Shown here one piece after another: positions 34,303 through 42,369 of a stretch of 64,000 bases of DNA. The notes below the pieces were generated by a model, which worked only from the letters and a program-made list of their open reading frames with translations, made no database searches and was not told where the DNA came from. Within the stretch, counting starts at the first letter, position 1. Each line of letters opens with the position of its first letter. A program made the translations under genes and the position numbers. Source of the DNA: Rhizobium mongolense subsp. loessense (GTDB lineage: Bacteria > Pseudomonadota > Alphaproteobacteria > Rhizobiales > Rhizobiaceae); the NCBI RefSeq assembly GCF_900099775.1, contig NZ_FMTM01000013.1, positions 62,001 to 126,000 of the forward strand, written 5' to 3'.

Positions 34303-35528
34303 CGCAGGAACCAGTTTCGGAAGCGGATATCGCATCTAACACGGAGGGCAAAATGGCGCGTTGGCCCGTTTTTGATGAAGAGCAGATCGAAGCCGTCGCC
34401 TCCATGCTTCGGACCGGTCGGGTCAATGCCTGGACAGGTCCCTATGTCGCGCAGTTCGAAGAAGCATACGCCGCCTTGCTCGGGGTTGAACACGCCATCG
34501 CCCTCACAAATGGAACCGCTGCTCTCGAACTCGCACTGTTCGCCCTCGGCTTAGGCGCTGGGGACGAAGTTATCGTGACCCCACGCAGTTTCGTCGCATC
34601 AGCTGCTTGTGTACCCTTTTGCGGGGGTGTGCCGGTCTTTGCAGATATCGATCAGGACAGCCAGAATATCACGACAGCCACGATAGCAGAGAAAGTCTCA
34701 TCGAGGACCAAAGGCATCATCGCCGTCCATCTTGCAGGATGGCCGTGCGACATGCCCGAGATCATGGCCTTTGCCCGCGAAAGAGGTTTGTGGGTCATTG
34801 AAGATTGCGCCCAAGCACATGGCGCGGAAATTCACGGGAAGCCGGTCGGGTCGTTCGGCGATATTGCGGCCTTCTCGTTCTGCCAGGATAAGATCATCAC
34901 CACAGGCGGCGAAGGCGGCCTCATTGCCATGAACGATACAGCACTTTGGAAGAAAGCGTGGAGCAGAAGGGATCACGGAAAGTCATATGATGCCATTCAG
35001 CAAAAGTCGGGTCGAAGCGGTTTTCGATGGCTCCACGAGTCCATCGGCACCAACTTGCGGATGATGTCGTATCAGGCGGTCCTTGGCCTCAACCAACTCG
35101 CCCGTCTAAAGGAATGGCAAGCGGTACGAGAAAGAAACGCCCACATTCTTATCGCAGCGACTGCCGACCTCGACGCTCTTCGAACACCGGTGCCGCCTGA
35201 TGGCATTCGCCATGCATACTACCGCTTTTATACGTTTATTCGTCCGGATCGATTGAAGATAGGCCATGATCGCGACCAGATTCTGTCGAGCCTGAATACC
35301 GCAGGCGTTTCCTGCTTTGCCGGAAGCTGCTCAGAGATCTACCTCGAAAAAGCATTCGCTAACCTGGTGCAACCGGCGGGAAGATTGCCTGTCGCGCGAA
35401 AACTCGGCGAAACAAGCCTGGCTCTCCTTGTCGATCCCAGCTTGAGCGAAGAGGCCGTTCTTCAAGACGCCAGAGCGCTGCGGGAAGCTGTCCTTGCGGC
35501 GACCGATAGCGCCAGAAAGTCGGTGTAA
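34299..35528 (+). CDS. DegT/DnrJ/EryC1/StrS family sugar aminotransferase
   Basis: This 409-residue PLP enzyme has the family motifs TNGTAALELALFALGLGAGDEV split across the N-terminal domain, EDCAQAHGA, and the PLP-binding Lys in FSFCQDKIITTGGEGG. Such enzymes convert keto-sugar nucleotides into amino sugars. The start is a GTG overlapping the PIG-L stop (GTGA). The CapD/FlaA1-type dehydratase encoded at 42370 could supply its 4-keto substrate. Together with the formyltransferase at 49636 this suggests a formylated or acylated amino sugar in the polymer. Confidence 0.87.
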   Translation: MTQEPVSEADIASNTEGKMARWPVFDEEQIEAVASMLRTGRVNAWTGPYVAQFEEAYAALLGVEHAIALTNGTAALELALFALGLGAGDEVIVTPRSFVASAACVPFCGGVPVFADIDQDSQNITTATIAEKVSSRTKGIIAVHLAGWPCDMPEIMAFARERGLWVIEDCAQAHGAEIHGKPVGSFGDIAAFSFCQDKIITTGGEGGLIAMNDTALWKKAWSRRDHGKSYDAIQQKSGRSGFRWLHESIGTNLRMMSYQAVLGLNQLARLKEWQAVRERNAHILIAATADLDALRTPVPPDGIRHAYYRFYTFIRPDRLKIGHDRDQILSSLNTAGVSCFAGSCSEIYLEKAFANLVQPAGRLPVARKLGETSLALLVDPSLSEEAVLQDARALREAVLAATDSARKSV

Positions 35529-35581
35529 GCCAACAGTCGCCCGCAGAACTGAGATCGGACGCTTCTGCAGCGACCTGCTTA

Positions 35582-35607
35582 CCGACCAGCCGGTTCCTGC
35601 CGGTCGG
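35582..35607. terminator. Hairpin between convergent aminotransferase and lyase genes
   Basis: An inverted repeat with arms CCGACC (35582-35587) and GGTCGG (35602-35607) lies in the 87-base gap between two convergent genes. It could end transcription from both sides. There is no T run, so confidence is low. Confidence 0.35.
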
Positions 35608-35615
35608 CGCCTGCA

Positions 35616-37052
35616 TCATCGTGGATACCGACCAGCGATCCGTTCTTCCGAGAGCCACTCCATGAATTCGTCGAAATGGGCTGGGCCGTCAGGGTTGCTC
35701 ACCGCCCAGGCATCACTCACCCCGGGCTTGGCGGCAAATTTGGCCTCGACGGAGTCGGCCATCCCGTCCTGATCGTCGTCCCTATAGGGGGCCCCGGTTT
35801 CCATCGACGGAATCTGACCGGGTTCGCTTACCATCCTGCCGTCGCCCTTCTCCCCCTCCGGTCCCATATCGTTGGCCCAGCCCTGATCGAGACTGTCGCG
35901 CGGGAACGCGCCCGAGCGTGTTCGAACGTTATGGTAAGCTTTTGCTGCCGGAGCGATCGCAGTCACGCTTAAGGCGCAGGGCGGACTGGAGACAAGGAAG
36001 CGCTCCGTATCGGGCGCCACGGTGACGATCGTCTTGGGAGGCGGCGCCCAGGTTACATTGCCTTCCTGATAGATCTGCGGATTCGCAACCCTGGCAGCAT
36101 CTTTCGACCGAATGGCATAGGTCAGATCGTTTGTACTCGGGCCTGCTTTGAAATAATTCGCGGCGTATGCAATCGGGGTTCCCCCCGGAAATTGCGAGAA
36201 AATCTCCGCCCACTCGGATCGCGCATTGAAGAAGACGTTATTAACGATCTCGATACAGGACTGTCCGAAGTGATTGTTGTCTGGATTCCGATCATTATTC
36301 GACAGACACAGGTTCCTGAGAAATGTCAATTTTTGCGGCGCCTGTGGATCGGATCCAAGCAACGTGCATTTGCTGTGTTTGTTGAGGCCCTCCGCAAGGA
36401 TCGAATTTGCGATCGTGACCTCCGTGGCGTCGGCGTGGGTACTGATGTTTTCATCCGTTGCCCAGGAAACCGAGACGTGGTCGACGTATACCCTTTGGCT
36501 GTTCTCGATGACCAGCCCGTCAACGTTTTTGACAGTGTTTGGGAGCTGCGGCCGGATGCGAATATGTCTAACGATAACGTCTTTCGTTCCTTTGATGCCC
36601 AGCAGCGTATTTTTTCCCTTTTTGTCGGGCCGCTCAATCGTCAAGACTATGCCGCCGCCGGGTGCCGTCTGCCCGAGGATGGAGACTAACGCATTGTCAC
36701 TTCGAACGATTAGAGTTCGCTTGAGCTTGATCGTACCGCCAATCTGGAAGACGCAGTTTCTCGGACCCGCGGCCTCGATGCACGCTCTGAGGCTTCCGGG
36801 TCCGCTGTCTTCCAGATTTGTTACAGCGATGATCGCGCCGCCTCTTCCGCCTTGCGCACTCTTTCCGTAACCTTCGGCACCAGGGAACGCATCGGACGCT
36901 GCGTTTGCCGCCTGCGTGTGACCGACAGCCTCCAGGCAGATTAAACTGAGTGCTAGTAGGCACGTTGCAGCGTTGAACATTGGAGAGCACCAGGGCCTTT
37001 GCCAATGCATACCATCTCTTGCGTCCATGCCGTTCGCATCCAAAGCCACCAT
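35616..37052 (-). CDS. Secreted pectate-lyase-like beta-helix protein
   Basis: This protein of about 478 residues has a signal peptide (MFNAATCLLALSLICLEAV... AANA) and a right-handed beta-helix of the pectate lyase type: AFPGAEGYGKSAQGGRGG, VTNLEDSGPGSLRACIEA, NALVSILGQTAPGGGI and VYVDHVSVSWATDENIS. A C-terminal segment has DDDQDGMADSVEAKF, a calcium-binding thrombospondin type-3-like motif. The start is uncertain: ATG at 37052, 37010 or 36980 all keep a signal peptide. Placed in an EPS cluster on its own strand, it may trim or depolymerise the made polysaccharide rather than plant pectin. Confidence 0.8.
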   Translation of the reverse strand: MVALDANGMDARDGMHWQRPWCSPMFNAATCLLALSLICLEAVGHTQAANAASDAFPGAEGYGKSAQGGRGGAIIAVTNLEDSGPGSLRACIEAAGPRNCVFQIGGTIKLKRTLIVRSDNALVSILGQTAPGGGIVLTIERPDKKGKNTLLGIKGTKDVIVRHIRIRPQLPNTVKNVDGLVIENSQRVYVDHVSVSWATDENISTHADATEVTIANSILAEGLNKHSKCTLLGSDPQAPQKLTFLRNLCLSNNDRNPDNNHFGQSCIEIVNNVFFNARSEWAEIFSQFPGGTPIAYAANYFKAGPSTNDLTYAIRSKDAARVANPQIYQEGNVTWAPPPKTIVTVAPDTERFLVSSPPCALSVTAIAPAAKAYHNVRTRSGAFPRDSLDQGWANDMGPEGEKGDGRMVSEPGQIPSMETGAPYRDDDQDGMADSVEAKFAAKPGVSDAWAVSNPDGPAHFDEFMEWLSEERIAGRYPR

Positions 37053-37253
37053 TTCACAACCCAATAACAGCTGAAAAGAGCGTGCCTCGCGCTATCGTTA
37101 GTTAGCCGCTCAGCTGGACGAGAATGAACACTTGTCGAAGCGCGCCCTGTCGAATTGGGCCGGGCTCCAGTACAATCAATAACTAATTAGGGTGATATCA
37201 AATATCGCTACATTCGGCGATACTATTGCCAATCGGTTTACACAGGTAAATCC

Positions 37254-38423
37254 ATGAATTCGAGGCCAATAGTCGTCGTCTATCCGTTTGTCGGAGATAA
37301 ATTCGGCGGAAGCGACATCTCAGCAATCAAGCTGATTGAAGCGCTTCAGCCCTCCGAGGTGCGGCCCGTGGTCGTCGTCCATAGGCCAAACGGAGATTTC
37401 GTAAAATATTTGGACCAGCGTCAGATTGGCCATCTGACGGTGGAGGTGTCGGTGCTCAGACCTCGATATCGCGGCGCCACCGGAAGCGCGGCGGCAGCAG
37501 GCTACCTTTATACCGTCGCCCGATTGATCCGTTTTCTTCGCCGGCACAAGGCCGATATCGTCCACACCAACGACGGGTCGATTCACGCGACATGGGGGCT
37601 CCCAACCGTGCTGTCCGGAGCACGCCTACTATGGCACCATCGCGGGGACCCGGCGGGAAGGGGCATAAACCTTCTCGCGCCGGTTATTGCCAGTCACATC
37701 GTTACTGTCTCCAACTATGCAAAGCCGACCTCACCTCTGCTACCCATCAGCGCCCGAACCTCGGTGATCCATAGTCCTTTTGACCATCCAGAGCCCCTGC
37801 TTGACAGAGAGGAGTGCCGTATGGATCTCGTGCGGGAGCTCGGACTCGATGAGAAAACACGCCTCATTGGATTTTTCGGCACACTCATCGATCGCAAGCG
37901 GCCGATCCGCTTTGTCGAAGCCATACACGCGTTTTGCGCGCAGCATCCTGAACTGACGGTCGCAGGTTTGCTGTTTGGCTCGCCCAAGCATTGCGGCGAG
38001 CGACTTGATGTCGAGGTGACAGCACGTGCGCGCGAGTTGGGCATAGAAAAGGCGATTCACCTGATGGGTTTCCGCTCGCCGATCAACCGTCTGATGTGCG
38101 CCATGGACATTCTACTTGTACCGGCAATAAACGAACCGTTCGGAAGAACCCTCATCGAAGCGATGCTAGTCGGGACGCCAGTTGTCGCGACGAACCACGG
38201 CGGAAATCCCGAAGCAATCGTTGATGGAGAGACCGGCTATCTGGTCGAGCCCGAAGTGCCGAGCGCCTTTGTGCCGCCGATGGTCAAGCTCTTGAAGGAT
38301 CCGTCTGAATGGCAGCGCGTGAGCGCAAACGCGCAAAAATCTGCTTTGGCACAATACGGAATTCGTCCTCATACAGAAAAAATAATGCATATCTATCGCG
38401 AGCTTACCGGCAGAACCGCATGA
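37254..38423 (+). CDS. Glycosyltransferase family 4
   Basis: This 389-residue GT-B enzyme has the N-terminal acceptor half (GDKFGGSDISAIKLIEAL) and a C-terminal Glycos_transf_1 half. In the latter, IGFFGTLIDRKRP precedes the donor-binding EPFGRTLIEAMLVGTPVVATNHGG, the E-x7-E motif of GT4. It is soluble or membrane-associated, adding one sugar to the lipid-linked unit. It lies alone on the plus strand after the pectate-lyase-like gene with a divergent gap of about 190 bases that contains a TATCGC/GCGATA inverted repeat (37203-37222). Confidence 0.87.
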   Translation: MNSRPIVVVYPFVGDKFGGSDISAIKLIEALQPSEVRPVVVVHRPNGDFVKYLDQRQIGHLTVEVSVLRPRYRGATGSAAAAGYLYTVARLIRFLRRHKADIVHTNDGSIHATWGLPTVLSGARLLWHHRGDPAGRGINLLAPVIASHIVTVSNYAKPTSPLLPISARTSVIHSPFDHPEPLLDREECRMDLVRELGLDEKTRLIGFFGTLIDRKRPIRFVEAIHAFCAQHPELTVAGLLFGSPKHCGERLDVEVTARARELGIEKAIHLMGFRSPINRLMCAMDILLVPAINEPFGRTLIEAMLVGTPVVATNHGGNPEAIVDGETGYLVEPEVPSAFVPPMVKLLKDPSEWQRVSANAQKSALAQYGIRPHTEKIMHIYRELTGRTA

Positions 38424-38737
38424 TCAATGCTTTGGTCAAACCCTGCATAAGTGAGCACTGAATTGCCCATCTGCGGCAATGCGCGTTCCCCAACGGACCG
38501 TCGCCGGCCATTTGATCCAGGTATCAAGGGATTTCGAGCGCGAGACCCTCAGGCGGCCGACAGCCTGTTTTTCGATGGCGGGTCGCTCAAACGCAATCCT
38601 TACGAGCGTGCTTTTCTTGTTGTTCAATCTCTGCCATCGAATGTTTTGCAATGCGCTGACCTACGACCTTCTCGAACGATATGATGGACTTCGTTTCCAG
38701 TGTTTCAACTATCCAGGGCTTCTCATCCGAAGCTCAT
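38424..38737. other. Convergent intergenic gap between GT4 and exoP-like genes
   Basis: About 310 bases. Short open frames occur on both strands but have no family signal. No clear terminator with a T run was seen. Confidence 0.35.
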
Positions 38738-40996
38738 TTATGCGGTTGCTTTCTGGCGAAACCGCGCTTTCACCTGCGCCCACAGCCCGGAATTCACCAG
38801 CGTTGCATTGCCGGCTTCAGACATCTCGGCTTGGTTGAGAACTCCTCCAAGTATGAAGGGTTGATTGACCGAAAGGCGGTTCAACGCATTGACCAGCTTT
38901 CGTTCCGTGGTGTGTCCCGCCGAGACGACCACAACGATGGAATCCACATGGGCGGCGAGCCAAACGGCCCCTTCCTCGTTTTCCAAATTAGGCGCGTCGA
39001 TGATGATCAAATCATACATTTTGCGCAAATAAGAGCAAAGTGGTCCCGAATCGTCGGCGGTGAAGCTTGCGAAGACGACGTCAAGGCGAGGATGGGCCGG
39101 CGAGGTCATGCTCGAGATGCATAAATCGGGTGGATCTGCGATCTTTGGCACCAGGCGAGGCGCGGATATGCCAAGGAGAGCGCCCGCACCTTTCGCTGAT
39201 GAGTCAAAGTCAACCAGAACCGTGCGAAGATTGCTCGTTGCCGCCGCGGCAGCCATGCCTAGAGCGAGCGCAGTCTTGCCCTCACCAGGCGACGGTGAAC
39301 AAAGCATCACGATCTTTCCACCAATCGAGCGTTCGATTGTTCGCCACGCAAGACACAAATTTCGCATTGCCTTTCCGAAGGGCGAGGTTGGATTGTCGAC
39401 GGTAAATTCGAATGAGCTGGCACCGTCCCGGAAATGCCGGGTCACGCGCGGAACGGTCACCAGATTCGGCCGGCCCAGAATGTCTTCCAGGTCGTTCGAG
39501 CGATACAGGCGATCGTCCAGCACATCGACAATGATGACAGTCAGGACCGCGAGGATGAGAGAACCCATCGACCCCGACACGACAACGAGAGCCGGCTTCG
39601 GAAACGTAGGGCTTGTCGGCACTTCCGCATAGGACGCGACACTCGCTGACGCTTTGTGTTCGCCCCGCTCGGGATCTAAATCCCCCAGTCGAAGCACGAC
39701 CTGATCATAACGCTTTTGTTCGGCCAGCAAGTCCCTCTCAAGTTCGCGCCTGCGGATTTCGGCAAGGCTTCGCCCTTGTATCTGCTTCTGGAGCATCGCG
39801 ACATCGGTACTAAATTTGGCAGCGCGGACCGCCGCGACCTCTGCGCTATTTGCCAATTCCTGGACAATTCGTTCTGCTTCGTCCGTCATCATCCGTCGAT
39901 TGGCTTCGAGTTCGGCGTCGGCATCAGCGACCAACGGGTGGTTCTTGGCGAATTTAGAGCTAAGCTGCGCCTTCAGTCGTTCCAGGCGTGACTGCTCAGT
40001 GCGAAGACGATCCAACGGCTCAGACGCGACTACACGTACAACGGACGAAACATCGCCCGACGCAATCAGTGCTTTGGCCTCGAGATACTTCGACCGCGCG
40101 GCGGTTTCGTCAGTACTCGCCACTGTAAATTGCTCATTCAGAAGCTCCAATCGCGACCTGAGAATGTCATCCTTGGGATCGAAGGTGAGATCGCGATTGG
40201 CCGAAAACGCGGCTATCTCACGTTCCATTGCCGCTATGCGACTGCCAAGTTCCCTCGCCTGACCTCGAAGGTAATCGATCGTGTTCTTCGTTGCTTCGTC
40301 CGTGAGCTTGGCAGTCCAATCGACATAATGTTGAGCAATGGCGTCGGCGATCGCCGCTGCCTTCAGCGCCCTTGTCTGCCGCACCTGGATCGTCATCGCA
40401 AGGCTGTCACCATTGCGGTCGACGGTGAAGGAGCCCAGCAGTGCCGATATGGCCCTGTCGCGTTGAACGCTCTTCGAAACCAGCCGGCTGCGGACCATGT
40501 CGGGGTTCTGCTTCGGGGCGAAGAACTTGGTCGTGGCAGAAACGAGAAGGCTGATACCTCCTTCATTTTCGTCGTCACGACGCGGAAGGTAGGTATTGTA
40601 GTCGGGATCGCTCACCAGGTCGAGCGCGTCCACAACCGTGCCTACGAACACCCGCGATTTGATTACGTCCAATTCCGTTTCCATTACGGATTTGTCCCGC
40701 TCCTGTTTGCGGAGTTCCTCGACCGCCTCGTAGGGACGGGCATCATTCCGATCGAAAACAATGGCAGACGAAGCAACATAGACCCTTGTCATAAAGACGG
40801 CGGTCAAGACTGTGAGAACCAGCCCGCCCACAAGGACTGACCCAAAGGACCATCGGTGCCTGCGCACCAATTCTAGCAGATCGACAACCCCATAGCCTGG
40901 ACGCGGGCGGAGCAGGCGCCGCTGATAAGTGATGCTGTGATGCCTGCCCGCCGGCGATGGAACGAGCCCATGCGGTGTTATTTTCACCCTCTCCAA
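38738..40996 (-). CDS. ExoP/Wzc-like polysaccharide co-polymerase with ATPase domain
   Basis: This 752-residue protein has a Wzz domain: a first membrane segment near residues 52-73, a long periplasmic coiled-coil part with KFAKNHPLVADADAEL, and a second membrane segment near 474-494 after PTSPTFPKP. A cytoplasmic BY-kinase-type ATPase domain follows: Walker A SPSPGEGKTAL, A' TVLVDFD, Walker B LIIIDAP. It controls chain length and export together with an ExoF/Wza partner. The C-terminus (ARFRQKATA) has no Tyr cluster, so autophosphorylation as in Wzc is not evident. It overlaps the upstream GT4 gene by 13 bases. Confidence 0.88.
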   Translation of the reverse strand: MERVKITPHGLVPSPAGRHHSITYQRRLLRPRPGYGVVDLLELVRRHRWSFGSVLVGGLVLTVLTAVFMTRVYVASSAIVFDRNDARPYEAVEELRKQERDKSVMETELDVIKSRVFVGTVVDALDLVSDPDYNTYLPRRDDENEGGISLLVSATTKFFAPKQNPDMVRSRLVSKSVQRDRAISALLGSFTVDRNGDSLAMTIQVRQTRALKAAAIADAIAQHYVDWTAKLTDEATKNTIDYLRGQARELGSRIAAMEREIAAFSANRDLTFDPKDDILRSRLELLNEQFTVASTDETAARSKYLEAKALIASGDVSSVVRVVASEPLDRLRTEQSRLERLKAQLSSKFAKNHPLVADADAELEANRRMMTDEAERIVQELANSAEVAAVRAAKFSTDVAMLQKQIQGRSLAEIRRRELERDLLAEQKRYDQVVLRLGDLDPERGEHKASASVASYAEVPTSPTFPKPALVVVSGSMGSLILAVLTVIIVDVLDDRLYRSNDLEDILGRPNLVTVPRVTRHFRDGASSFEFTVDNPTSPFGKAMRNLCLAWRTIERSIGGKIVMLCSPSPGEGKTALALGMAAAAATSNLRTVLVDFDSSAKGAGALLGISAPRLVPKIADPPDLCISSMTSPAHPRLDVVFASFTADDSGPLCSYLRKMYDLIIIDAPNLENEEGAVWLAAHVDSIVVVVSAGHTTERKLVNALNRLSVNQPFILGGVLNQAEMSEAGNATLVNSGLWAQVKARFRQKATA

Positions 40997-42312
40997 GAGA
41001 TGACCCTCCCCGTTGCATCGAGCTGTTGGTTGATCGCGTCAGCTTGCGTTGCCTCCCGCCCACAGGCTCCTGCAGCCCTTCGGCTCGCATGGTCATGATT
41101 TGAGAGACCCATTCGATCAATGAGAATTTCGTTGATTGAGTGGACATCGAACCTGGCGCAGGCCAGTTCGCGCGAACGCCGACCCATCTCAGCTGCCAGC
41201 CGAAGCCGGTCGGCAAGCAGAGACATGGCGCTAAAAAGGCTGCCTGCGCTTCGCGGCATGACAAGGTAACCGTTCTCGCCGGGTTCGATGGTGTCCCGGC
41301 AACCCGGCAGGTCCGTTGTAATAATCGCGCGCCCGACGGCCATCGCTTCCAGGATGCTGCGGGGTATTCCCTCTCGGTAGTAGGAGGGGAGGACGAATAT
41401 GTTGCACTTCGCGAGGAAGGGGCGGACATCGTTTGTCTCGCCAAGATAATCTACGATCCCCTTTTCGATCCACTCCTGAACCTGCAGCCGCGATATTGCC
41501 CCCGGATTGGGATCAAACGGTCCGAGAAGTTGGAATTCGGCATTCGGCCGATGCTGCTTCAAGCAGCGCGCCGCCTCCACATATTCGAAGACGCCCTTGT
41601 CCTTGATCAGCCGGGTCACCATCAGAAAGACAGGCTTTTCGATTGGGGCGGGTGCGAAGGCGTAGTGATCGACATCCACGCCGGAGCCGGCAACGCGATG
41701 AATGACGGAAACGTTGTGGACCAATGAATTTTCAATGATGTCCGAGCGGTCGGCATCATTATAGACAAAAACCGCCTTCGCTCCCGCCATTGCCAGCTGA
41801 TAAAGCCAGACGCACAGTCGTTTAATCCAACGGCCCTTTAGAGTCCTGAGGCTCGCTTCCGAAAAAACATGCCCCAGACCGGTTACAAGAAAGCAACGCC
41901 TCGGAACGCCCGCTGAGCGGGCTGCGATTCCGCCGTAGACGATCGGTTTCATCGTATAGGGGACCACGACGTCAGGCCTTATTTTCTTAATAAGTCGGCG
42001 GATCTGGAGGAATGTCGCAATGTCCCTGACCGGGCTCAAGCTGGCGCGGGCCATAGGGATTTTCGCGAACTCAACTCCGATCTTGGAAAGATCGGCCTTC
42101 ACGTCCGGATCGTCTTCTGGACCTGCAGCTATCACGACATGGCCGGCGCGGACCATGGATTTCAAAAGTTCCAAACGGAAATTCGTCAACGAACGGCTAT
42201 AGCTGGACAGCACCAGAATGCGCTGGCTTCGTTCCTGCTGCCGCCAAAGCAAGCGATCCAATGGAGTGCAATCCGTTGGTGCCGCATCTACATTCAACAC
42301 AGTGGTCTCCAA
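40984..42312 (-). CDS. Glycosyltransferase family 4
   Basis: This 442-residue GT-B enzyme of the GT4 type resembles PglA/WbiF-like enzymes: SYSRSLTNFRLELLKSMVRAGH at the acceptor side, VTGLGHVFSE, FLMVTRLIKDKGVFEYVEAA, and the donor site SYYREGIPRSILEAMAVGRAIITTDLPGC with E-x7-E. The last 40 residues are polar and unlike the family. It follows the CapD-type gene by 57 bases and overlaps the exoP-like gene, so all three form a leftward operon. It may add the first or second sugar after the dehydratase-derived residue. Confidence 0.87.
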   Translation of the reverse strand: METTVLNVDAAPTDCTPLDRLLWRQQERSQRILVLSSYSRSLTNFRLELLKSMVRAGHVVIAAGPEDDPDVKADLSKIGVEFAKIPMARASLSPVRDIATFLQIRRLIKKIRPDVVVPYTMKPIVYGGIAARSAGVPRRCFLVTGLGHVFSEASLRTLKGRWIKRLCVWLYQLAMAGAKAVFVYNDADRSDIIENSLVHNVSVIHRVAGSGVDVDHYAFAPAPIEKPVFLMVTRLIKDKGVFEYVEAARCLKQHRPNAEFQLLGPFDPNPGAISRLQVQEWIEKGIVDYLGETNDVRPFLAKCNIFVLPSYYREGIPRSILEAMAVGRAIITTDLPGCRDTIEPGENGYLVMPRSAGSLFSAMSLLADRLRLAAEMGRRSRELACARFDVHSINEILIDRMGLSNHDHASRRAAGACGREATQADAINQQLDATGRVISWRG

Positions 42313-42369
42313 GCAAGATCCAATAGACTAACTTCGTGGGAGCGACCGGTGCCTGCCGCTGATTGCGTT

